A DNA stretch of 6,995 nt from Pseudomonadota bacterium (lineage in GTDB: Bacteria; Myxococcota_A; Polyangia; Polyangiales; Ga0077539): the NCBI GenBank assembly GCA_023428035.1, contig JAEYZO010000003.1, positions 1 through 6,995 of the forward strand, read 5' to 3'. A program made the position numbers and the translations under genes. A model generated the notes under the pieces. That model saw only the letters and a program-made list of their open reading frames with translations, made no database searches and had not been told where the DNA came from. Position 1 is the stretch's first letter; the number at the start of each line of letters is the position of its first letter. This document shows positions 1 through 5,262 of this stretch, piece after piece.

Positions 1-191
1 GCGTGCGTCAGGCCCGCGCCCACGCCGGGCTTCTCGTGTCGGGAGACGTCTCCGCCGCCGTGGAGTCGGTGATGCGCGCGGCGCCCGACGCGGTGCCGCG
101 CGACCTCACCCGCGCGCTGAAGACCTACGAGCCCCTGCGCGAGCTCGCGCGCTTCGCCGCGAGCGACGAGTACCTGATGCTGCGCTGGTGA
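1..191 (+). CDS. C-terminal fragment of an unrecognised protein
   Basis: The reading frame is open from the left edge of the window to a TGA at 189-191, so this is the last 62 or so residues of a gene that begins outside. The visible part is rich in Ala, Arg and Leu and looks helical. It ends in a segment of the form LRELARFAASDEYLMLRW. Nothing catalytic, membrane-spanning or signal-like is visible. The style (Ala/Arg-rich helices, then a short aromatic tail) resembles the ends of large helical-repeat or TPR-type proteins in GC-rich deltaproteobacterial genomes, but that is only an impression and I assign no function. A GTG at position 3 could be read as a start, but no ribosome site can be seen before it. 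It converges on the acyl-CoA dehydrogenase with 10 bp between the stops. Confidence 0.6.
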   Translation, partial: VRQARAHAGLLVSGDVSAAVESVMRAAPDAVPRDLTRALKTYEPLRELARFAASDEYLMLRW

Positions 192-201
192 GCGGGAGGG
201 G

Positions 202-1371
202 CTACAGCCCCATGAGCTTGGCGATGTAGTACCGCAGCGTCTCGGTGGTGCCGCCGCCGAGGCGGAAGAGCCGCTGGTCACGCCACGCGCGGGCGATGTG
301 ATAGTCCTCGATGTAGCCCCAGCCGCCGTGGAACTGGAGCATCGCGTCGGCGACCTCTGAGGTCACGTCGCCCACGAAGGCCTTCGACATCGAGATGAGC
401 CTGGTGGTCTCGAAGGAGACGGGCTCGTTCTTCACGTAGCGCTCGGTGTTGTACGCGTCGGCGGCGCGGTAGGTGAGCGCCTCGGCGGCCTCGAGCTTGG
501 TCGCGAGGTCGACGATGCGGTGCTGCCACACCTCGCGCTTGATGATGGGCTTGCCGAAGGCGGTGCGGTCGCGGCCGTAGGCGATGCCGTCTTCGAGCAT
601 GAGCCGCGCGCCCGCCGTGGCCGAGGCCGACGCGATGAGCCGCTCGCTCTGGAAGTTCTGCATCAGGTACCGGAAGCCCTCGCCCTCTTCGCCGAGGAGG
701 TAGCGGCGCGGCACGCGGCAGTCTTCGAAGAAGAGCTCGGCGGTGTCGCTCGACCAGTTGCCGATCTTCTTGAGCTTCTTGCTGACGTGAAAGCCCTTCA
801 CGTCGGTGGGAAAGGTCACGATCGAGATGCCCGCGTGGCCCTTGTCGGGTTCGGTCTTGAGCATCAGCGTGATGAAGTCGGCGCGGGTGCCGTTGGTGAT
901 GAAGGTCTTCGAGCCGTTGATGACGTAGTCGTCGCCGTCGCGCCGGGCCCAGGTGCGCATCGCGGCCACGTCGCTGCCGCAGCCGGGCTCGCTCACCCCC
1001 AGCGCCGCGATCTTCTCGCCGCGCAGCGCGGGCTTGAGGAACTCCTCGATCTGCTCGGGGGACCCCAGGTCCGACAGCACCGGGGTGGCCATGTCGCTCT
1101 GCACCATGAGCGCCATCGAGACGCCCGCGGCGCCGCAGCGGGGCAGCTCCTCGGCCTTGGCGATGGAGTACCAGTAGTCGCCCCCGCTACCCCCGTGGGC
1201 CTCGGGGTAGTGCGCGCCGAAGACGCCCAGCTCGCCGGCCTTCTCGAAGACCCAGCGGGGGAAGAGCTCGTCGTCTTCCCACTGGTCGACGTGAGGGCGG
1301 AGCTCCCGCTCGCAGAAGTCCCGCACCGTCTTGCGGAACTGCGTGTGCTCCTCGGAAAAGTACGTGCTCAT
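202..1371 (-). CDS. Acyl-CoA dehydrogenase (LCAD/IVD-type active site)
   Basis: This is an FAD-dependent acyl-CoA dehydrogenase of 389 residues, the usual family length. It should oxidise an acyl-CoA to the trans-2-enoyl-CoA in the cytoplasm and pass electrons to electron-transfer flavoprotein. The N-terminal helical domain covers roughly residues 1-120, the middle beta domain 121-230 and the C-terminal helical domain 231-389. Family signature 1 is at 125-134 (GVSEPGCGSD; Cys131 sits where small residues are commoner). Signature 2 is at 346-365 (Q-x2-GGWGY to RD). The Glu that is the catalytic base in short- and medium-chain enzymes is replaced by Gly373 in GGGTTE. Glu243 in QSERL sits where isovaleryl-CoA and long-chain dehydrogenases carry their base, so the enzyme should be active with long- or branched-chain substrates; the exact substrate cannot be read. 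I chose the ATG at 1369-1371 because GAGGGAG lies 6 nt upstream. An in-frame GTG at 1417-1419 lacks a ribosome site and falls inside the inverted repeat. The gene lies 111 bp downstream of pckG on the same strand. Confidence 0.95.
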   Translation of the reverse strand: MSTYFSEEHTQFRKTVRDFCERELRPHVDQWEDDELFPRWVFEKAGELGVFGAHYPEAHGGSGGDYWYSIAKAEELPRCGAAGVSMALMVQSDMATPVLSDLGSPEQIEEFLKPALRGEKIAALGVSEPGCGSDVAAMRTWARRDGDDYVINGSKTFITNGTRADFITLMLKTEPDKGHAGISIVTFPTDVKGFHVSKKLKKIGNWSSDTAELFFEDCRVPRRYLLGEEGEGFRYLMQNFQSERLIASASATAGARLMLEDGIAYGRDRTAFGKPIIKREVWQHRIVDLATKLEAAEALTYRAADAYNTERYVKNEPVSFETTRLISMSKAFVGDVTSEVADAMLQFHGGWGYIEDYHIARAWRDQRLFRLGGGTTETLRYYIAKLMGL

Positions 1372-1377
1372 GTGCTG

Positions 1378-1384
1378 CTCCCTC
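1378..1384 (-). promoter_or_regulatory. Ribosome binding site of the acyl-CoA dehydrogenase
   Basis: GAGGGAG on the minus strand lies 6 nt before the ATG at 1369-1371. It supports the 389-residue start over the in-frame GTG 16 codons upstream. Confidence 0.75.
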
Positions 1385-1404
1385 GACGCGTGGCGGCGCC
1401 CCGC

Positions 1405-1440
1405 TGAACCGCCATTCACGCCGCGGTGAATGGCGGTTCA
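1405..1440. promoter_or_regulatory. Perfect inverted repeat; likely double operator
   Basis: Two perfectly complementary 15-bp arms (TGAACCGCCATTCAC at 1405-1419 and its complement at 1426-1440) flank a 6-bp spacer, GCCGCG. Each arm also contains a smaller dyad of the form TGAA-N6-TTCA, at 1405-1418 and 1427-1440. The two dyad centres are 22 bp apart, about two helical turns, so two repressor dimers could sit on the same face of the DNA. The element lies 33 bp before the acyl-CoA dehydrogenase start and 42 bp after the pckG stop. TGAA...TTCA dyads are known for TetR-family regulators of fatty acid genes (Bacillus FadR is one example), but no regulator gene is in the window. As RNA it would form a strong hairpin, so a terminator or attenuator role for pckG readthrough is the alternative. 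Neither side carries a T tract. Confidence 0.65.
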
Positions 1441-1469
1441 TTGGTAGCGGTGTTCCGCCGCCGAGGCAA
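1441..1469 (-). promoter_or_regulatory. Possible promoter of the acyl-CoA dehydrogenase
   Basis: On the minus strand TTGCCT (1464-1469) and TACCAA (1441-1446) are separated by exactly 17 bp. They match the sigma-70 hexamers at 4 of 6 and 3 of 6 positions. Transcription would start within the first arm of the inverted repeat, the usual place for a repressor to act. The match is weak, and promoter consensus in very GC-rich bacteria is loose, so this is suggestive only. Confidence 0.25.
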
Positions 1470-1482
1470 CGGCGCAGAGCGC

Positions 1483-3267
1483 TCAGACGCGGGACATCAA
1501 GAGCTGGCGCTGGAGCGCGAGGGCGGGCGGGAGGGTCTCGCCGAGCTTGTCGAAGAGCTCGGCCTGGCCCTCGAACTCGCGGCGCCACTCGTCGAGGTTG
1601 ATGGCCGTCGCGGCCTCGACGCGCTCGTGCGCCACGTCGAGCCCCGACAGGTCGAGGTGGCCGGCCTTGGGCACCCAGCCCAGCACGGTCTCCTGCGCGC
1701 CCACGCGGCCGTGGGCGCGGTCGATCACCCACTTCAAGACGCGCATGTTCTCGCCGAAGCCCGGCCAGAGGAACTTGCCGTTCGCGTCTTGCCGGAACCA
1801 GTTCACCTGGAAGATCTTCGGCGGGTTCGCGATGGCCTTCTGCATCTCGAGCCAGTGGCCGAAGTACTGGCCCATGTCGTAGCCGCAGAAGGGCAGCATC
1901 GCCATGGGGTCGCGGCGCACCACGCCCACCTGCCCCGTGGCCGCGGCGGTGGTCTCGCTGCCCATGGTCGCCCCGAGGTAGACCCCGTGGGTCCAGTTGA
2001 AGGACTGCATCACCAGCGGCACGGTGGTGGCGCGGCGGCCGCCGAAGATGATCGCGCTGATGGGCACGCCCTGCGGGTCGTTGGCGTTCTTCGACAGCGC
2101 CGGGTTGTTCACCATCGGCGCGGTGAAGCGCGAGTTGGGGTGCGCGGCCTTCTCGCTCGAGCCCTTCTTCCAGGGCCTCCCCTGCCAGTCGGTGAGGCTC
2201 TCGGGCACCTCGCCGTCCATGCCCTCCCACCAGACGTCTCCGTCGGCGGTCATGGCGACGTTGGTGAACAGCGTGTTCTCGCGGATCGAGAGCATCGCGT
2301 TCGGGTTCGACTTCTGGCTCGTGCCCGGCGCGACGCCGAAGTACCCCGCCTCGGGGTTGATCGCCCAGAGCCTCCCGTCGGGGCCCACCCGCATCCACGC
2401 GATGTCGTCGCCGACGGTCCAGACCTTCCACCCCTCGAAGCGCTTCGGGGGGATCATCATCGCGAAGTTGGTCTTGCCGCACGCGCTCGGGAAGGCCGCC
2501 GCCACGTAGGTCGTCTCGCCCGACGGAGACTCGACCCCGAGGATCAGCATGTGCTCGGCGAGCCAGCCCTCGCTCTTGCCGAGGTAGCTCCCGATGCGCA
2601 GCGCGAGGCACTTCTTGCCGAGCAGCACGTTGCCGCCGTAGCCCGAGCCCACGCTCCAGATCGTGTTGTCTTGCGGGAAGTGGCAGATGAACCGCCGCTC
2701 GGGGTTCACGTCGAGGGTCGAGTGCACGCCGCGGTTGAAGTCGTTCGACGCGCCGAGCATCTCGAGGGCGGCCGCGCCCATGCGCGTCATGATCCGCATG
2801 TTCAGCACGACGTAGACGCTGTCGGTGATCTCGACGCCGATCTTCGACAGGGGCGAGCCGAGGGGGCCCATGACGTACGGGATCACGTACATCGTGCGGC
2901 CCTTCATCGACCCGTCGAAGAGCGCGCCGACCTTCTTGTAGGCCTCGTCGGGGGCCATCCAGTTGTTGGTGGGGCCGGCCTCTTCCTTCGTGGGGGTGCA
3001 GATGAAGGTGAGGTGCTCGACGCGCGCTACGTCGTTGGGGTTCGAGCGGTGCAGGTAGCACCCGGGGCGCTTCTGCTGGTTCAGCGGGATCAGCACGCCC
3101 GCCTCGACGGCCTGGTCGGTGAGGGCGCGGCGCTCGTCTTCGCTGCCGTCGCACCACACGACGCGGTCGGGCTTGGTCATCGCCGCCGTCTCTTCGACCC
3201 ACTTCAGGAGGGCGTCGTTGTCGACGCGCATCTTGCCGACAGTGGTCGGCACTTCAGTCGCTGCCAT
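1483..3267 (-). CDS. pckG: Phosphoenolpyruvate carboxykinase (GTP)
   Basis: This enzyme converts oxaloacetate and GTP into phosphoenolpyruvate, CO2 and GDP, the committing step of gluconeogenesis from TCA-cycle intermediates; it is cytosolic and Mn-dependent. Its 594 residues match the GTP-type family, not the ATP-type. The P-loop with the reactive cysteine is FPSACGKTN at 259-267 (Cys263). The metal ligands by family alignment are Lys219 (GKKCLALR), His239 (AEHM) and an Asp of GDD at 287-288. The substrate arginine is Arg82 (DVARVE). Other conserved pieces are NSR at 378-380, GGRR at 409-412, the lid region GSETTAAA at 436-443, and the guanine-binding stretch NWF...FLWPGFGEN at 489-507. No key residue is missing. 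AGGAAGGA lies 9 nt before the ATG. It is divergent from the hydrolase gene and runs toward the acyl-CoA dehydrogenase, which fits growth on fatty acids or amino acids. Confidence 0.98.
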   Translation of the reverse strand: MAATEVPTTVGKMRVDNDALLKWVEETAAMTKPDRVVWCDGSEDERRALTDQAVEAGVLIPLNQQKRPGCYLHRSNPNDVARVEHLTFICTPTKEEAGPTNNWMAPDEAYKKVGALFDGSMKGRTMYVIPYVMGPLGSPLSKIGVEITDSVYVVLNMRIMTRMGAAALEMLGASNDFNRGVHSTLDVNPERRFICHFPQDNTIWSVGSGYGGNVLLGKKCLALRIGSYLGKSEGWLAEHMLILGVESPSGETTYVAAAFPSACGKTNFAMMIPPKRFEGWKVWTVGDDIAWMRVGPDGRLWAINPEAGYFGVAPGTSQKSNPNAMLSIRENTLFTNVAMTADGDVWWEGMDGEVPESLTDWQGRPWKKGSSEKAAHPNSRFTAPMVNNPALSKNANDPQGVPISAIIFGGRRATTVPLVMQSFNWTHGVYLGATMGSETTAAATGQVGVVRRDPMAMLPFCGYDMGQYFGHWLEMQKAIANPPKIFQVNWFRQDANGKFLWPGFGENMRVLKWVIDRAHGRVGAQETVLGWVPKAGHLDLSGLDVAHERVEAATAINLDEWRREFEGQAELFDKLGETLPPALALQRQLLMSRV

Positions 3268-3276
3268 GGTCCGTGG

Positions 3277-3284
3277 TCCTTCCT
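3277..3284 (-). promoter_or_regulatory. Ribosome binding site of pckG
   Basis: AGGAAGGA on the minus strand lies 9 nt before the ATG at 3265-3267. The spacing is slightly long but normal, and it fixes the start at MAATEV. Confidence 0.7.
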
Positions 3285-3394
3285 CTGCCGACCCCGTGAG
3301 CCAGGGACACTCTCCCCGGCCTGGCCGGCGGTCTCGCGCGGGAGGCTATCACAGGGCCACGGAGACGGTCCCTCGCCGCCTGTGCGCCGATGTC

Positions 3395-3403
3395 TGGTAG
3401 CGT
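3395..3403 (+). promoter_or_regulatory. Possible extended -10 of the hydrolase operon
   Basis: TGGTAGCGT resembles an extended -10 (TG, one base, then TAGCGT, 3 of 6 to TATAAT). It lies about 30 nt before the hydrolase ATG in the only divergent intergenic region of the window. No convincing -35 lies 17 bp upstream. A GGAG at 3426-3429, 4 nt before the ATG, gives the ribosome site. The rest of the 166-bp gap (3268-3433) shows no clear operator; on the pckG side only a poor candidate (GATAGC on the minus strand) was seen. Confidence 0.25.
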
Positions 3404-3433
3404 CGCCCTCACACCCTCACGGGGCGGAGCGCG

Positions 3434-4477
3434 ATGAAGGGACTCTTCTCCATCCTCGGGCTGCTCGGGATGCTCCCGGGCCTGTACATCCTGTCGCTCA
3501 TGGTGCGCGGGGGCGCCGTGACCGGCTGGGCGTGGGCGTGGATGCTGATCTACGTCCTCGTCACCCTCGGCCTCTTCTGGCTCCAGACCGAGATCCGCCG
3601 GGCGAGGTTCCTCCTCGGCTTCGGCCTCGCGCTCCTGGGCATCGTGGTCGCGCTGCGCTCTCGGGGCGCGCTGACCACCGCCCTGGGCTCGCAGGTCACG
3701 CTCCCCGCGGGCACCCCCGGGCGCTTCATCAACCGCCTGGGCGAAGAGGCCGACCTCGGGATGATGCTCTACATCGCCTTCAGCGACGTGGGGGCCATCC
3801 ACCGCGACAGCGCCGCGCGCGCGCGCCCCTCGCTACGGAGCCTCTACCGCTCGATGCGCGTCGACACCGACTACGCCGCGGTGCCCTCGCCCCTGCCCTC
3901 GAACGTCCTCTCGATGGGCTCCCCCGACGACTTCGAGGCCCTGATCTTCAACCCTCCGCCCGAGGGCCGCGCGGCGCGCTCGATCGTCTACCTGCACGGC
4001 TACGGCGGCCAGATGAAGCTCCCTTGCTGGATGCTCGCCCGCCGGATGCCCGACGCCCTGGTGGTGTGCCCCACGGTGGGCCTGCGCGGCGAGTGGGCGC
4101 ACGAGCGCGCCCAGGCGATCTTCTCGCGCTCCATCGACTACGCGCGGCAGCGCTCGCAGGCGGTCTACGCGGTCGGCCAGAGCAGCGGGGCGACGGGCCT
4201 CTTGCACTTCATCAACCGCCGCCTCGTGGGCCACGTCGACGGCGTCGCGCTGATCTCGGGCTTCGACGAGAACTACTACGACGACCTGCGGCGGGCGAGC
4301 ATCCCGGTGCTCATCCTCCACGGGCAGAACGACGCGCGCACGCCGCCCTTCAGGGTCGAGGGCCTCGCGAACGTCAACCGCGTGCGCAACATCGAGATGC
4401 CCGGCGGGGAGTTCCTGCTCTACGAGCACCAGGACGAGTGCCTCGAGGAGCTCGACTCGTTCTGCGGGGCACACTGA
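3434..4477 (+). CDS. Membrane-anchored alpha/beta hydrolase
   Basis: This is a 347-residue protein with an N-terminal membrane region and a C-terminal alpha/beta-hydrolase domain. Hydrophobic segments at about 3-23, 31-50 and 59-75 look like three membrane spans. A linker of roughly 100 residues follows, and the hydrolase fold runs from about 165 to the end. The oxyanion-hole strand is SIVYLHGYGG (183-192). The nucleophile elbow is GQSSG (248-252) with Ser250, the acid is Asp300 in LHGQNDARTPP, and the likely base is His332 in YEHQDE. The triad is therefore complete and an active esterase, lipase or peptidase is likely; the substrate cannot be read. With three spans and an N-terminal start inside, the catalytic domain would face the periplasm, but topology is inferred only. 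GGAG lies 4 nt before the ATG. The next gene begins 4 nt after the stop, so the two should be co-transcribed. Confidence 0.85.
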   Translation: MKGLFSILGLLGMLPGLYILSLMVRGGAVTGWAWAWMLIYVLVTLGLFWLQTEIRRARFLLGFGLALLGIVVALRSRGALTTALGSQVTLPAGTPGRFINRLGEEADLGMMLYIAFSDVGAIHRDSAARARPSLRSLYRSMRVDTDYAAVPSPLPSNVLSMGSPDDFEALIFNPPPEGRAARSIVYLHGYGGQMKLPCWMLARRMPDALVVCPTVGLRGEWAHERAQAIFSRSIDYARQRSQAVYAVGQSSGATGLLHFINRRLVGHVDGVALISGFDENYYDDLRRASIPVLILHGQNDARTPPFRVEGLANVNRVRNIEMPGGEFLLYEHQDECLEELDSFCGAH

Positions 4478-4481
4478 TGGC

Positions 4482-5258
4482 ATGGGCACTCCCCTCGACT
4501 CGCTCTCGCTCGCGCAGACCGCGGGCGTCGTCGCGGCCTTCTTCGTGGGGCTCGCGGTGGTCGCCTCCCTCATAGGCTTCGCCGCGGAGCGCGCGCTACC
4601 CCAGCGCAAGGTCTTCGCCGTGCCGCTCTTCGAGGGGCAGTACCGCCACGAGCTCGCGGGCGGCGCGGTCTTCCTCGCGCTGATCGCCGCGTCGGTGACC
4701 GCGGCGCTGCGTACGGGAGCGCTGCGCTTCGGCCCGCCGTCGCTCCTCCGTGACCTCGTCACCTTCAACGCGATGGTGCTGGGCTTTCAGGTCTTCTACT
4801 GGTTCCTGCACCGGGCGATGCACACCAACGCCCTCGTGTGGACGCACCGCTGGCACCACCGCTCGCAGGTGACCACGCCCCTCACGGGGCTCTCGATGCA
4901 CCCCGCCGAGGCCCTCGGGTGGATGGTCGGGCTCGTGGCCCTGCCCGCCCTCGCGTCGCGGGTCGCGCCCATCGGGTTCTGGGGCCTCGTCGGCTACTAC
5001 GCCTTCAACATGTTCGGGAACATCGTCGGTCACTCGAACGTCGAGCCCACCGCGCGCTTCGCGGCCACCCGCAACGCGACCTGGTTCGCCAACGTCTTCG
5101 TCTACCACGCGCTGCACCACGCCCGCTGGAACGGCCACTACTCCTTCCAGGCCGCCCTGATGGACCGGCTCATGGGGACAGAGTGGAGCGACTGGCCCGC
5201 CCTCTACGAGCGCGTCGCGTCGGGCCGCCCGCTCACGAGCCTTCAAGAGAAGGGCTGA
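4482..5258 (+). CDS. Fatty acid hydroxylase / sterol desaturase family protein
   Basis: This is an integral-membrane di-iron oxygenase of 258 residues in the fatty acid hydroxylase superfamily (PF04116). The family uses O2 to hydroxylate or desaturate lipids, including sterols, sphingolipids, carotenoids and alkylglycerols. The iron-binding histidine set is complete: HRAMH (110-114), HRWHH (122-126), MHP (His140), GHSN (His184), HALHH (209-213) and NGHYSF (His219). Hydrophobic stretches at about 12-33, 59-77, 95-108, 144-160 and 164-183 fit membrane spans placing the histidines on the cytosolic side. The SMHPAEA context is common in sterol-desaturase-like members, but the true substrate is not deducible. 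No strong Shine-Dalgarno precedes the ATG. It sits 4 nt after the hydrolase stop in the string TGATGGCATG, which suggests translational coupling. The upstream ATG overlapping that stop is out of frame. The gene converges on the helicase. Confidence 0.92.
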   Translation: MGTPLDSLSLAQTAGVVAAFFVGLAVVASLIGFAAERALPQRKVFAVPLFEGQYRHELAGGAVFLALIAASVTAALRTGALRFGPPSLLRDLVTFNAMVLGFQVFYWFLHRAMHTNALVWTHRWHHRSQVTTPLTGLSMHPAEALGWMVGLVALPALASRVAPIGFWGLVGYYAFNMFGNIVGHSNVEPTARFAATRNATWFANVFVYHALHHARWNGHYSFQAALMDRLMGTEWSDWPALYERVASGRPLTSLQEKG

Positions 5259-5262
5259 GCGC

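Noticed and set aside
520..1407. Open frame of 295 codons on the + strand opposite the dehydrogenase
   Set aside because: It is antisense to a gene with full family signatures; low-complexity Ala/Val/Leu/Arg composition and no ribosome site noted.
1417..1419. Upstream GTG start for the acyl-CoA dehydrogenase
   Set aside because: It lies inside the inverted repeat, has no ribosome site, and would add 16 residues before the normal family N-terminus, while the downstream ATG has GAGGGAG at good spacing.
1405..1440. Terminal inverted repeats or a miniature mobile element
   Set aside because: The arms are only 6 bp apart with no target duplication or internal sequence, so an operator or hairpin fits better.
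1187..3202. Open frame of 671 codons on the - strand overlapping pckG and the dehydrogenase
   Set aside because: It is a shifted frame through two clear genes. The translation is Arg/Pro/Gly-rich with no motif, and it only briefly echoes the dehydrogenase in a wrong frame.
3268..3433. Riboswitch or shared operator in the divergent intergenic region
   Set aside because: Only short imperfect GC-rich repeats were seen, with no strong dyad, riboswitch-like core or convincing pckG promoter.
3814..3826. Alternating CG run that might form Z-DNA
   Set aside because: It encodes an Ala-Arg stretch within the hydrolase and is expected by chance at this GC content.
4477..4479. ATG overlapping the hydrolase stop as the start of the next gene
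   Set aside because: It is not in frame with the histidine-motif protein; the in-frame ATG is at 4482.
1426..4575. Open frame of 1049 codons on the + strand, antisense to pckG and running into the hydrolase
   Set aside because: It lies opposite pckG and then in a wrong frame of the hydrolase. The product is dominated by Arg, Ala, His, Asp and Pro without domains, as expected for a GC-rich shadow frame.
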